53,341 nt of DNA. Source: Lautropia sp. (GTDB lineage: Bacteria; Pseudomonadota; Gammaproteobacteria; Burkholderiales; Burkholderiaceae_E). Position 1 is the stretch's first letter; each line of letters starts with the position of its first letter. The position numbers and the translations under genes are program-made. This document shows positions 34,137 to 43,395 of this stretch, piece after piece. The notes beneath the pieces are model-generated. The model saw only the letters and a list, made by a program, of their open reading frames with translations, was not told where the DNA came from and ran no database searches. Location of the stretch: the NCBI GenBank assembly GCA_030523825.1, contig JAUNHU010000009.1, positions 1 through 53,341 on the forward strand, written 5' to 3'.

Positions 34137-34949
34137 ATGCCGTTCTCGCCAGACACGACCCACCTGTTCCACCAGGATGTGATCTGCCATCCCATTGATA
34201 CGGTGGCTGACTACTGCATCGAACGGATCGAGCGATACCGGAGGAGCCCCCATCGCCCTTCCCTGGTTTTCGCCATGAACGCGGAAAAGTCCGTGCAGTC
34301 CCACCGCAACCCGCAGGTACGGCAGTTGCTGCAGCGCGCCGACGTGCTGATTCCCGACGGCGTCGGCACCTGTATCGGTGCCCGCCTGCTGCATGGCGTG
34401 CGCATGGCACGCGTCACCGGCTCCGAACTCATGCCCGCCCTCTGTGATCGCGCCGAACGCGAAGGACTGTCGGTCTTCGTCTACGGCGCATCGCCCGAAT
34501 CCAATGCCGGCGCCCTCCGCACGATGCGTGCCCTGTGGCCGCGTCTGCGCATCGCCGGCTCCGCGCACGGCTTCCTGCCGCCCGGCAGCCTCGACGATCT
34601 GCACGACCCCACGAAGGACACGGCCGCCCGCCGCATCATCGACGCACGCCCCGACATCGTCTTCGTCGGTCTCGGCAGCCCGCGGCAGGAATTCTGGATG
34701 AGCGAAGTGGGTGTGCATCTGCCGGTTGCCCTCTTTCAGGGCGTGGGCGGCACCATCGATGTGCTCTCCGGTGTGGCAGTGCGTGCACCGCAGATCTGGC
34801 AGCGCTGCGGCCTGGAATGGCTCTACCGCCTCATCGAGAACCCGTCGCGCTGGCGCCGTCAGCTGGCCCTGCCCACCTATGCCAGCCTGGTTCTCGCACA
34901 GTTCCTCTCGCTCCCCGCCGCACCAGAACCGTCTGAACGATCTGAATGA
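34137..34949 (+). CDS. WecG/TagA/CpsF family glycosyltransferase
   Basis: 270 residues from the ATG at 34137, with AAGGGGAAGG upstream. It belongs to GT26, which adds ManNAc or ManNAcA to GlcNAc-PP-undecaprenol. Motifs visible: LVFAMNAEKSVQSHRNPQ, the catalytic-region DVLIPDGVGTCIGARLL, RVTGSELMPALCDRA, YGASPESN, and VFVGLGSPRQEFWM near the C-terminus. It pairs with the WecA-like transferase and with the 2-epimerase gene, which overlaps it by 4 bp (ATGA). Whether it takes ManNAc, ManNAcA or a 3-N-acetylated form is not known. Confidence 0.9.
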   Translation: MPFSPDTTHLFHQDVICHPIDTVADYCIERIERYRRSPHRPSLVFAMNAEKSVQSHRNPQVRQLLQRADVLIPDGVGTCIGARLLHGVRMARVTGSELMPALCDRAEREGLSVFVYGASPESNAGALRTMRALWPRLRIAGSAHGFLPPGSLDDLHDPTKDTAARRIIDARPDIVFVGLGSPRQEFWMSEVGVHLPVALFQGVGGTIDVLSGVAVRAPQIWQRCGLEWLYRLIENPSRWRRQLALPTYASLVLAQFLSLPAAPEPSERSE

Positions 34950-36064
34950 AGCCCATCGACATCACCCTGGTGGCCGGCGCTCGCCCCAACTTCATGAAGA
35001 TCGCCCCGCTGATCCGGGCCTTCGCCGCACGTCCCGACCGGGTTCGCTATCGCCTGGTGGATACCGGACAGCACAGCGATCCGGGCATGAACCGCGTGTT
35101 CTTCGACGAACTCGGCATTCCCGAGCCCCATGCCCATCTCGGCTGTGGCGGTGCCAGTCAGGCCGAAGTCACTGGGCGCGTGATGGTGGCCATGGAAAAG
35201 GATCTGCAGGCGCACCCGGCCGACGGCGTGCTGGTGGTCGGTGACGTGAATTCCACGCTGGCCGCAGCCGTGGTCGCCAAGAAACTGCAGCGCGTGCTCA
35301 TCCATGTGGAAGCCGGTCTGCGCAGTGGCGACCGCAGCATGCCCGAAGAAATCAACCGGCTGGCCACCGATGCCATCGCCGACATGTTCTTCGTGACCGA
35401 ACCATCGGGAGAAACGGCGCTGCTGCGTGAAGGCCAGCCCGCCGAACAGATCCACATGGTCGGCAACGTCATGATCGACAACCTGTTCCACCAGATCGAG
35501 CGCCTGAACCAGGACCCATCGGCTGGCGGACGCGGTACCGAAGCACGCCAGCGCCTCGGCGACCGCCGCTACGGCGTCATCACGCTGCACCGCCCGTCCA
35601 ACGTCGATCATCCCGAAAAACTCGGTGCCATCATCCAGACCCTGCGCACCATCGCACAGGAGCTGCCGCTGGTGTTTCCCGTCCATCCGCGCACCCGCGC
35701 CAGTCTCGACCGCCACGGCATCGACCTGGGCCCCGACATCATCGCGCTGCCTCCGCTGTCCTACATGGAATTCCTCAGCCTCTGGAAGGATGCCGAGATC
35801 ATCCTCACCGACAGCGGCGGACTGCAGGAAGAATCCAGCGCCGTCGGCGTGCGCTGCGTCACCCTGCGCGACAGCACCGAGCGCCCCGTCACCCTCACCG
35901 ACGGCACCAACGTGCTGGCCGGAACCGACCCCGAACGCATCCTGCAGGCTGCCCGGCAATCGCTGCAGCAACCGCCGTCGCCGCGCCGCCCCCGCCTCTG
36001 GGACGGCCGTGCGGCCGAGCGCATCCTCGATGTCATCATAGCCTCCCCCCTCTTTGCACGATGA
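34946..36064 (+). CDS. wecB: non-hydrolysing UDP-GlcNAc 2-epimerase (WecB/WbpI type)
   Basis: 372 residues. It epimerises C2 of UDP-GlcNAc or a UDP-GlcNAc derivative to the manno form. Motifs: GARPNFMKIAPL at the N-terminus, VGDVNSTLAAAVVAKKL, HVEAGLRSGDRSMPEEINR with catalytic Asp/Glu residues, ITLHRPSNVDHPEKL, and LTDSGGLQEESSAVGVRC. The local presence of wbpB, wbpD and wbpE leaves open that it acts as WbpI on UDP-GlcNAc3NAcA; the GARPNFMKIAP start is common in EPS-locus members. It overlaps wecG and the next hydrolase gene by 4 bp each, showing tight coupling. Confidence 0.9.
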   Translation: MKPIDITLVAGARPNFMKIAPLIRAFAARPDRVRYRLVDTGQHSDPGMNRVFFDELGIPEPHAHLGCGGASQAEVTGRVMVAMEKDLQAHPADGVLVVGDVNSTLAAAVVAKKLQRVLIHVEAGLRSGDRSMPEEINRLATDAIADMFFVTEPSGETALLREGQPAEQIHMVGNVMIDNLFHQIERLNQDPSAGGRGTEARQRLGDRRYGVITLHRPSNVDHPEKLGAIIQTLRTIAQELPLVFPVHPRTRASLDRHGIDLGPDIIALPPLSYMEFLSLWKDAEIILTDSGGLQEESSAVGVRCVTLRDSTERPVTLTDGTNVLAGTDPERILQAARQSLQQPPSPRRPRLWDGRAAERILDVIIASPLFAR

Positions 36065-37155
36065 GCGCGCACGCCCACGCACGCCCCCCCCGACGCCCCA
36101 CCCTCAGCGTGGTGCCGCCCGCCCCGGCAACCAGCGGCAGCACGCTGTCCAGCCTGCCGGCAGGAGCGCCCCCCGAGTCTGCGCACACCACGGAACCGGC
36201 GGCCTTCCCGACGGCCGCGGCCATGCAATCGCCAGCTCACACCGCCACATCTGCCAGACGCTTCGCCGACGCCCCGTCAGACACGGCAGGAAAGCCAGCA
36301 GCCCATGCGCCATCGACACCAGCGGCACAGCATCCTGCACCAGCCATCGCAAACAGCGCTCCCCTGCCACGGCGCGAACGCCCGCCCTTCGTCGAACCCG
36401 TGCGCCTGGGTGAGGATGAAAGCGCGCTGGCCGCCCTCTTTCAGCCGGCAAGCGGACTCGACAAGGCCGTGCTCATCTGCCCGCCTTTCGGACAGGAAGC
36501 CATCCGCGCACAACGCTCGCTGCGGGTGGTGTCCGAACGCCTGGCTCGCCAGGGCATCCCCAGCCTGCGCTTCGACTATTTCGGTACCGGCGACTCCCCC
36601 GGCGAAGACGGCGTGGGCCACCTGAACCGCTGGCAGCAGGACATCATCATCGCCGACAGCTGGCTGCGCAAGCTCTCGGGCTGCCCCAACATCATCTGGC
36701 TGGGTCTGCGCCTGGGCGCCACCATCGCCCTGCAGGCTGCCAGCCAGCACCCCGACCTGCCCCAGCCGGCACGCATCGTCCTCTGGGAGCCCGTGCTGGA
36801 CGGCCGGCACTATCTGTCCCACCTCGCCCGGATGCACGAGTTCTGGACGCGCCAGGCCAACGTCACCACCGAGGCGCTGGGCTTCCTGCTCACCACCCGC
36901 ATCCGGCGGCACATCGGCCACATCCAGCCCGACACCCTCACGCCGCCCCGCGGCAGCCGGATCGACCTGCTCGCCCATGCCCAGCTCCGCGGCCGCGAGC
37001 GCTTCCTGGCCCACGCACGCCACCGCACCCGGGTCAATGACATTCGCCTGGGCAGCACCATCGAGTGGACCTCGAACACCGCACTCGAAAGCCAGTGGGT
37101 TCCCGACGAGGCACTGGCGGCCCTGCTCAGCATCTGCGCCACTCCCGACGCCTGA
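36061..37155 (+). CDS. alpha/beta hydrolase, exosortase-A-associated type 2, with Pro/Ala-rich N-terminus
   Basis: 364 residues. Residues 1-105 are Pro/Ala/Ser-rich and low complexity. The hydrolase domain begins near 112 with ALFQPASGLDKAVLICPPFGQE, then LRFDYFGTGDSPGEDG (about 169-184). The nucleophile-elbow position reads WLGLRLGATIAL (about 213-224): the expected Ser of G-x-S-x-G is Arg. This is known to me as a feature of the hydrolase type found next to exosortase A, so it may use other chemistry or bind rather than cleave. No exosortase is in the window. Coupled to wecB by a 4-bp overlap. Confidence 0.75.
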   Translation: MSAHAHARPPRRPTLSVVPPAPATSGSTLSSLPAGAPPESAHTTEPAAFPTAAAMQSPAHTATSARRFADAPSDTAGKPAAHAPSTPAAQHPAPAIANSAPLPRRERPPFVEPVRLGEDESALAALFQPASGLDKAVLICPPFGQEAIRAQRSLRVVSERLARQGIPSLRFDYFGTGDSPGEDGVGHLNRWQQDIIIADSWLRKLSGCPNIIWLGLRLGATIALQAASQHPDLPQPARIVLWEPVLDGRHYLSHLARMHEFWTRQANVTTEALGFLLTTRIRRHIGHIQPDTLTPPRGSRIDLLAHAQLRGRERFLAHARHRTRVNDIRLGSTIEWTSNTALESQWVPDEALAALLSICATPDA

Positions 37156-37160
37156 TCCCC

Positions 37161-38057
37161 ATGACCGCCTCCTTCCAGTATCGCGAGAACACGCTCCGCT
37201 TCGGCCCCGATCAACGCCTGATCGGCACCCTGACGTTGCCGCGCGACCCGGCGCCCTCCAGCCTTCCCGGCCTCATCCTGTTCAACGCCGGCGCCCTGCA
37301 GCGCATCGGGCCGCACCGGCTCAACGTCGAGATGGCCCGAACCGCCGCCGTGCAGGGCATGGCCGCCATCCGCTTCGATCTGCCCGGTCTGGGCGACAGC
37401 GGCTTCATCAACACCGACGCCTCGCATGACGAACAGGCATTCACTGCACTGGCAGATGCCATGACGCTCCTGGCCGAGGGCCCGTGCGCCCCAAGGCGCT
37501 TCGTGATCGCCGGCCTGTGCTCGGGCGCCGACGTGGGCTTCGAGATGGCGCTGCGCGACCCGCGCGTCGCCGGCCTGTTCATGATCGAGCCCTGGTATTT
37601 CCCCAACCGCTATTCGGCGCCGCTGCGCACACTGCGGCGCCTGCGCGAATACGGCCCGCGTCGCGCCCTCTTGCGCATCATCCAGTTGCTGCGTGGCCAC
37701 CGCAACCACCCCGGCGGCACCGACAGCCCGGCGATGCCGGCCATGCCGCCCGACGAAACGGTGCGCGCCAGCCCCTCGCCCACGCAGTTCTCCAGCGAGC
37801 TGCGCACCCTGCTGTCACGCGGGCTGCGCATCCGCCTCATCTATGCCAACACCCTGATGGGCAGCCACGATCTGCGCCAGCATCAGCAGGACATCTTTCA
37901 GGGCCTGGGGCCTGCCAGCCACTTCGATGTAGAGATGGTGCCAGGCACCGACCACCTGTTCACCCGGGTCGAATCCAGACAGTTGCTGATCCGCCGGCTG
38001 GCCGAATGGCTGCGTCGCTTTGCCGACGAATCCGGAGCCGTGCGCCCGGCTGCCTGA
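37161..38057 (+). CDS. alpha/beta hydrolase, exosortase-A-associated type 1
   Basis: 298 residues. Oxyanion-side segment NAGALQRIGPHRLNVEMAR (about 42-60), then IRFDLPGLGDSG (70-81). The nucleophile elbow reads IAGLCSGADVG (about 116-126), with Cys where Ser is usual. The C-terminal VPGTDHLF gives the likely catalytic His. It follows the type 2 hydrolase by 5 bp and the two are probably a working pair. In exosortase loci such pairs sit beside the sugar genes and their substrate is not established. Here they act in a Wzx/Wzy locus, perhaps on an acylated lipid intermediate; that is inference. Confidence 0.78.
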   Translation: MTASFQYRENTLRFGPDQRLIGTLTLPRDPAPSSLPGLILFNAGALQRIGPHRLNVEMARTAAVQGMAAIRFDLPGLGDSGFINTDASHDEQAFTALADAMTLLAEGPCAPRRFVIAGLCSGADVGFEMALRDPRVAGLFMIEPWYFPNRYSAPLRTLRRLREYGPRRALLRIIQLLRGHRNHPGGTDSPAMPAMPPDETVRASPSPTQFSSELRTLLSRGLRIRLIYANTLMGSHDLRQHQQDIFQGLGPASHFDVEMVPGTDHLFTRVESRQLLIRRLAEWLRRFADESGAVRPAA

Positions 38058-38267
38058 ACAAGGCACACAGGCAGCTGCACCATCGGTGCGGAGGAGAGCC
38101 GAAGCGGTCGGCGGAGCGCAGGAAAAAAGCGCACACTGACTGGTAGCAGCAGGGCTGCACAGCGGAGCCACCCAGGAGCCTGCATTCAGCCATAGCCCGC
38201 TGCCCACATTTCAGGCACAGGCAAACGCCGCCCATTCATGGATGCACGAACAGGGCCGTGCGCCAGC

Positions 38268-39080
38268 TCAGCGGAGCAGCGGCACGCCGCCGGAGATGGT
38301 CTGCATCGGCAACGTGGGCCGGGGAGCCTCGACAGGAGCGGCAACGCGCGTGGCGTTGTCGCCCCGGCCTTCCAGGATGAGGCCCGGGTTTTCTTCAGTG
38401 AGCCGGTAGGCCAGCCCCATGCCGAAGGCTCCCATCAGATGCGCACGGGCATCCGTCATGCGCGGGGGACGATGCGCGATGTTGTGCGCATCGCTCGATA
38501 CGATGTGCACCATGCCATGCGAGAGCAGGTACTGCGCCGTCTTGCCGGCCGAGCGGCCAAAGGCGCCGATGACCGAGGCTGCCGTCAGCTGAAGCAGGCA
38601 ACCCATGTCGAGAAAGGGCTTGATGGCCGCCGGATTGCGCATGACCGCCTTGTTGCGCTCGGGGTGGGCGATGAGGCAGCGCACCCCCCGGTCGGCCAGC
38701 GAACGGCAGGCCATTTCGGCGCCGGCCGGAATGGTGCCATCCGGAAACTCCAGCAGCATCAGGAACTGGCCTTCCCAGCGGCCGATCATCGGCAGCTCGT
38801 TCATGTCGAGCATGTCGAAGATGTCGGGATGCAGATGAACCTCGCCACCCAGATAGACTTCCAGCGGAATGCCGGCATCGGCCAGTGCCTGCCGATAGGC
38901 GTGATAGACATCCCACAGCTCGGACAGCCGGTTGTCGAACACGCCGGGATAGACGTGCGGCGTGACGACCGAGGCACGAACCCCGTCGTCGACGACAGCC
39001 TGCGCCAGCGCCAGCGCATCCTGCATGGTACGGGGACCATCATCGACGCCGGGCAACAGGTGGCTATGGAGATCAATCAT
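38268..39080 (-). CDS. CpsB/YwqE-type PHP tyrosine phosphatase (second copy, normal length)
   Basis: 270 residues from the ATG at 39080 (MIDLHSHLLPGVDDGPRTMQ). Metal-binding residues of the PHP fold: HSH near residue 5-7, TPHVYPG, GGEVHLH, AHPERN and SSDAHN. Compared with the copy at 20761-22458 it keeps the PHP domain and lacks the 313-residue tail. It would dephosphorylate the second BY-kinase, at 41081-43330. It lies 46 bp downstream of wbpB on the minus strand and converges with the hydrolase genes. Confidence 0.9.
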   Translation of the reverse strand: MIDLHSHLLPGVDDGPRTMQDALALAQAVVDDGVRASVVTPHVYPGVFDNRLSELWDVYHAYRQALADAGIPLEVYLGGEVHLHPDIFDMLDMNELPMIGRWEGQFLMLLEFPDGTIPAGAEMACRSLADRGVRCLIAHPERNKAVMRNPAAIKPFLDMGCLLQLTAASVIGAFGRSAGKTAQYLLSHGMVHIVSSDAHNIAHRPPRMTDARAHLMGAFGMGLAYRLTEENPGLILEGRGDNATRVAAPVEAPRPTLPMQTISGGVPLLR

Positions 39081-39126
39081 CGGACAATCGGGCAACGGTG
39101 ACAGGGGTCAGCCGAGCCAAACCGGC

Positions 39127-40230
39127 TCAGACCGATACAACGGCATCCTGGCGGAATTCGTCGATGGCAACTTCGCGGCCTTCCCACGCGGAACGATAGG
39201 CAGCCGACAGAAGTGCAAGGGAACGCAGCCCCTGATTGCCATCGGTTTCGGGACGAGCCCGGCCACGCAGCACTTCCATGACATTGTGATAGTACAGCGG
39301 ATGGCCAAAACCATACACCGAAGTAGGCTCGTAGTTGGACGAAAGGATGAGTTCGTCCTCCGGGCGCTTGTCGGCGAACTCCCAGTGTGTGATTTCGTTC
39401 ACAGCAACGCCGCCCACCTTCACGGTGCCACGCTCGCCCAGCACGATGATGCTGCCTTCCAGGTTCTTCGGATAGGTCAGCATCGTGACGTTGATGCTGC
39501 CCAGTGCGCCATTTTTCCAGCGCACGCTCATCACGCCCGAATCCTCGGCCTCGATGTTGCGGGCCAGCGTGCCGGTGAAAGCATGCACGCGATCAACGGG
39601 GCCGATCATCCAGTCGAGCAGATCCACATAGTGGCTGGCCTGATTCATGAAGGCACCGCCATCGAGCGCCCAGGTGCCGCGCCAGGGCGCAGCATCATAA
39701 TACTCCTGTGGGCGCGTCCAGAAGACGTTGATGACGGCCATGTAGATCTTGCCGAAGCGTCCCTGCTGAATGGCATGGCGCAGCGCCTGCAGGGTGGCGT
39801 TCTTGCGGTTCTGCTTCACCACGAAAAGATGCACCCCGGCACGCTGACAGGCCTGGTTCATGGCCAGGCCGTCCTTCCAGCGGGTGGCCATCGGCTTTTC
39901 GCTGATGACATGGCGCCCGCTTTCGGCCACCTGGATGGCCTGGGTGGCGTGCAGCCCCGACGGCGTGGTCAGCACCACGATGTCGGCCGTGGTCTTTTCC
40001 AGCATGGCGTCCAGCGTGCCGTGTCCCTTGGCCCCGGTACGCTCGACAGCAGCCTTCAGCGCCTCGGGGTTGATGTCACAGACATCGACCAGTTCGGCTT
40101 CGGCGGCATGACGCTCGATGGCCTGGAAATGGTTTGCCGAGATACGCCCGCATCCGACCAGGGCAACACGAATCTTGCGGTCGGCCGGAACGATGAGTTT
40201 GTCAGTAGCTACCAAGGTACAGCTCCACAT
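39127..40230 (-). CDS. wbpB: Gfo/Idh/MocA oxidoreductase, WbpB-like UDP-sugar-acid dehydrogenase
   Basis: 367 residues. WbpB oxidises C3 of UDP-GlcNAcA as the first step to the 3-amino sugar made next by WbpE. The NAD site is VALVGCGRISANH (about 22-34), the family motif ISEKPMATRWKDG lies at about 109-121, and the substrate-side segments WALDGGAFMNQASHYVDLLDW and MSVRWKNGALGSINVT fit. Partner genes wbpD and wbpE lie at 50.8-52.6 kb. The first start (40230) is used, but TTG a few codons later is possible. An 850-bp regulatory region separates it from the divergent wzc gene. Confidence 0.82.
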   Translation of the reverse strand: MWSCTLVATDKLIVPADRKIRVALVGCGRISANHFQAIERHAAEAELVDVCDINPEALKAAVERTGAKGHGTLDAMLEKTTADIVVLTTPSGLHATQAIQVAESGRHVISEKPMATRWKDGLAMNQACQRAGVHLFVVKQNRKNATLQALRHAIQQGRFGKIYMAVINVFWTRPQEYYDAAPWRGTWALDGGAFMNQASHYVDLLDWMIGPVDRVHAFTGTLARNIEAEDSGVMSVRWKNGALGSINVTMLTYPKNLEGSIIVLGERGTVKVGGVAVNEITHWEFADKRPEDELILSSNYEPTSVYGFGHPLYYHNVMEVLRGRARPETDGNQGLRSLALLSAAYRSAWEGREVAIDEFRQDAVVSV

Positions 40231-41080
40231 TCAGACTTCAGGAATTCAGGGACGGACGAGCAGCCGGGGCTTCATGGTGCCAGCCGCAGGCCTGAATCTT
40301 CGCCCCAGGGGTTGTTTACACCCCAATGGCAATGTCCACAAAGCATAGACAATCCACAACATCCCGGTAGTGACAATCCGCAAAGGATGAGAGTTTCGCC
40401 CGGAAACGCAGCAAAACGTACCAAAAACCCCACATTTGCTCGACAGGGTTGCGGGTTTTATGCAGAAACCGGCCAAAACGATCACCGGATCAGGCGGCAC
40501 AGCTTGCGAAACGGCAAGCCGCCGATTCGAGCGCGGCCTCCCCCGAGGCTTTCAGAAAAATCCATGTCAGCATCATGGATTTCGGGAAAAGACTGCAAAC
40601 AGCCCGGAGCACCAGCCGGATGTGCGCCAGACCGGATGCAACACGCGAAGCTGCGGCCAGATGCTGGCCGTGCCCCGGGTGCAAACGCTCACCTCCGATT
40701 CATTTTCTGACAAATAACGCGCTTATTTTGACAAATAATCGACAAGAATCGACTTACTGCATGATTTTTGCGCAGGCGACGCCTCGTTTTCTGCTCGTGC
40801 CCCCGGCCACAGCCCGGCCTGGCAGCCGCCTCACGGGCTTTATAGGGCCAGCGCCCGGCCTGCACAATCTTCCGTCCTCGGAGAAGCTGACAGACCCCCG
40901 GCGAAAGCGGCATAATTCCTGATTGACCACCTCCTTGCGGGCCTCGCCTCCGGCGTGGCGCCCATGCCACACGGAACGGGCCGATTTCTCTCTAGTGTCA
41001 GCCGCCGTCCGGGCCCGGCCATCCGGGCCAGCCCGCTTTTCATCGGCGGCTTGTCAACCTCGCCAGAAGCAACTCTCACC
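40231..41080. promoter_or_regulatory. 850-bp divergent intergenic region before the second wzc
   Basis: No convincing gene is seen. The AT-rich patch at 40700-40770 contains clustered TGACAAATAA-type repeats. GACAATCC occurs at 40348-40355 and 40372-40379. It must carry the promoters of the minus-strand wbpB block and the plus-strand wzc block. Confidence 0.5.
40708..40756 (+). promoter_or_regulatory. clustered repeats, possible regulator sites for wzc
   Basis: TGACAAATAA occurs at 40708 and 40729 (21 bp, about two helical turns apart), with AAATAA-CGCGC-TTATTT forming an inverted repeat between them. AATCGAC is repeated just after. TTGACA at 40728-40733 is a good -35 match, but the -10 region is poor, as for an activated promoter. 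Confidence 0.4.
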
Positions 41081-43330
41081 ATGAACATGTCCAACCCCTT
41101 CCCCAACGACGATATGCCGAGTGGGGAGCCGCTACCCAGCGCGCCAGCGCGCGCCGGAGGCTTTGCCGCACCCCGGCCGGCACCCACCTTCAGCTCCTAT
41201 CTGGCAATCGTCCGCGAGCGGAAATGGCTGGTTCTCTCCACGGCAGCCATCGTCACGGCACTGGCCACCGTCGCCGTCAACGTGATGACGCCGATCTACC
41301 GCGCCAGTGCCACGATCCTCATCGAAAACGCCAAGCGCAACGTCGTCTCCTTCGAGGAGATCTACGGTGTGCCGGCAGGCAGCCGCGAGTTCTTCCAGAC
41401 GCAGGCCGAGTTCATGCGTTCGCGCGAGGTCGGCATCCGCGTCATCAAGAGCCTCGACCTCGTCGCCAACCCGCTGTTCAACAAGGATCTGCCGCAGGAT
41501 GCGGCCAAGCCTGCCGAACAGCAGGCCGATCCGGCAGCCCAGCCCCCCGCCGGCGGCCAGGGTTCCACCTCCCAGACCCTCGAAGAACGGGTGCTGGAAC
41601 GCTACAAGGAAAACCTCGACATCGTGCCGGTGAAGAACAGCCAGCTGGTCGAGATCCGTTTCGAGTCGCCCGACCCCGAGCTGGCCGCCCGCGTGGCCAA
41701 CCAGACGGCCGAGTCCTACATCACGGCTGACCTCGATGCCCGCTTCGACATGCAGCAGACCGCCAGCCGCTGGCTGAACGAGCGCCTGAACCTGCTGCGT
41801 CAGGATCTGGAAAAGGCCGAGGACGAGCTGCAGGCCTACCGCGAGGAAATCGGCCTGGTCTCCACGCCGGGCTCCACGCTGGGTGGCAACGAGCGCCAGC
41901 TCGACTCCTCGTCCGAACGCCTGATCGCCGCCCGCGTCGAGCGTTCGCGCCTGGAGCACGTCTACAGCCAGGTGCGCCGCGGCGCGCCCAACCGCTACGA
42001 AGTGCCTGAAGTCTTCAACAACCCGGCCGTGGCCGACGCCCGTGCCGCCGTCGGTGCTGCCGAGTCCCGCATGGCCGACGTGTCGGGTTCGCTGGGCAGC
42101 TCGCACCCGGCCTACCGCGCCGCCCGCACCGAGCTGGAACAGGCCCGTGCCAACCTGCGCCGCCAGTCCGAGGGCGTGATCTCCAGTATCCAGAAGGCCT
42201 ACGAGACGGCAGTTGGGCAGGAAAAGGCCCTGCAGGCCGAAGTGGCTGCCTCCAAGGGCAACATCCAGGAGATCAACCGCAAGGAAGGTCGCCTGAACGT
42301 GCTGCAGCGTGAAGTCGCCACCAACCAGCAGATCTACCAGACCTTCCTGGCCCGCGTGAAGGAAACCAACGCCACGGCCGACTTCCAGAACCCGATCGCC
42401 CGCGTGGTCGATCCGGCCGTTCCGCCGATCCTGGCCGTGAAGCCGCCCAAGCCGCAGATCATCCTGCTGGCCGTGCTGGTGGGTACCCTGCTGGGTGCAG
42501 CCATCGCCATCTCGCGTGAGCAGAAGAAGGCCGTCATCCGCAACAGCGACGAGGTCGTCGACAAGCTGGGCGCCCCGCTGCTGGTGGCCGTGCCGAAACT
42601 GGTCGAGGAAGAAGCCGCCAAGCTGCCGGTTCTCCAGCAGCTGGAACCCCAGTCGCTGTTTGCCGAATCCATCCGTTCGGCACTCACGGGCGTTCGGCTG
42701 TCGCTGATGCACGTGCAGAATCCGGTGATCTCCTTCACCTCCACCCTGCCGGGCGAAGGCAAGTCGACGATGGCCTGCAGCTTTGCCATCGAACAGGCCC
42801 GCACCAAGCGCACCGTGCTGGTGGATGCCGACATCCGCAAGCCCAGCATCCGTCGCATGCTGGGCATTCCCGAAGGTCAGCGCGGTCTCACCGACCTGAT
42901 CTCCGGCGAGCCCATCCAGAACTGCATCGTGCACCTGAACGACCTGAACCTGTCGGTGGTCATCGCCGGCTCGCACAAGGCCAAGCATTCGCACGATCTG
43001 CTGATGAGCCCGCGCTTCGGCGAAGTGATGAACCAACTGCGTCAGCATTTCGACATGGTGGTCATCGACACCCCGCCGCTGGAGCTGGTGTCCGATGCGC
43101 TGCCGATCGGCCTGCAGTCCACCGGCCTGATCTATGTCGTGAAGGCCAACGAGACGCTGGTCCCGATGGTTCGCCGCGGTCTCGACCGTCTGGCCGCCTC
43201 GAACGTGAACCTGCTCGGCGTCATCCTGAACAATCACGACTTCGAGAAAGCCAGCAAGTATTACGGCGAATACACGGCCTATGGCGAGTCCTATGGCCAG
43301 GGCTATTACGGCGCAAACCACAAAGCCTGA
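41081..43330 (+). CDS. wzc: Wzc-like polysaccharide co-polymerase / BY-kinase (second copy)
   Basis: 749 residues, normal length. A Pro/Gly-rich cytoplasmic N-terminus leads to TM1 (about 48-66), a periplasmic Wzz domain with coiled coils (LNERLNLLRQDLEKAEDELQ), and TM2 around IILLAVLVGTLLGAAIAIS. The kinase has Walker A STLPGEGKS, Walker A' VLVDADIRKP and Walker B VVIDTPP. The C-terminus holds seven Tyr (727, 728, 731, 734, 738, 742, 743), the phosphorylation cluster. It controls chain length and works with a PHP phosphatase, likely that at 38268-39080. Start at 41081 fits; ATG at 41087 is an alternative. Confidence 0.93.
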   Translation: MNMSNPFPNDDMPSGEPLPSAPARAGGFAAPRPAPTFSSYLAIVRERKWLVLSTAAIVTALATVAVNVMTPIYRASATILIENAKRNVVSFEEIYGVPAGSREFFQTQAEFMRSREVGIRVIKSLDLVANPLFNKDLPQDAAKPAEQQADPAAQPPAGGQGSTSQTLEERVLERYKENLDIVPVKNSQLVEIRFESPDPELAARVANQTAESYITADLDARFDMQQTASRWLNERLNLLRQDLEKAEDELQAYREEIGLVSTPGSTLGGNERQLDSSSERLIAARVERSRLEHVYSQVRRGAPNRYEVPEVFNNPAVADARAAVGAAESRMADVSGSLGSSHPAYRAARTELEQARANLRRQSEGVISSIQKAYETAVGQEKALQAEVAASKGNIQEINRKEGRLNVLQREVATNQQIYQTFLARVKETNATADFQNPIARVVDPAVPPILAVKPPKPQIILLAVLVGTLLGAAIAISREQKKAVIRNSDEVVDKLGAPLLVAVPKLVEEEAAKLPVLQQLEPQSLFAESIRSALTGVRLSLMHVQNPVISFTSTLPGEGKSTMACSFAIEQARTKRTVLVDADIRKPSIRRMLGIPEGQRGLTDLISGEPIQNCIVHLNDLNLSVVIAGSHKAKHSHDLLMSPRFGEVMNQLRQHFDMVVIDTPPLELVSDALPIGLQSTGLIYVVKANETLVPMVRRGLDRLAASNVNLLGVILNNHDFEKASKYYGEYTAYGESYGQGYYGANHKA

Positions 43331-43338
43331 TCGCCCGA

Positions 43339-43374
43339 TTTGTCACCACCTTCGTCAAACGAGGTGGCGACAAA
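43339..43374 (+). other. hairpin between wzc and its terminator
   Basis: TTTGTCACCACCT pairs with AGGTGGCGACAAA, a 13-bp stem with one A-C mismatch, directly after the wzc stop. It stands in tandem with the terminator at 43396 and may be a 3'-end stabiliser. Confidence 0.5.
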
Positions 43375-43395
43375 ACCACATGCTGTGATTCAATA

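Noticed and set aside
41132..43321. A 729-codon minus-strand frame opposite the second wzc
   Set aside because: The plus-strand product shows Wzz, Walker and Tyr-cluster motifs; the antisense frame has none.
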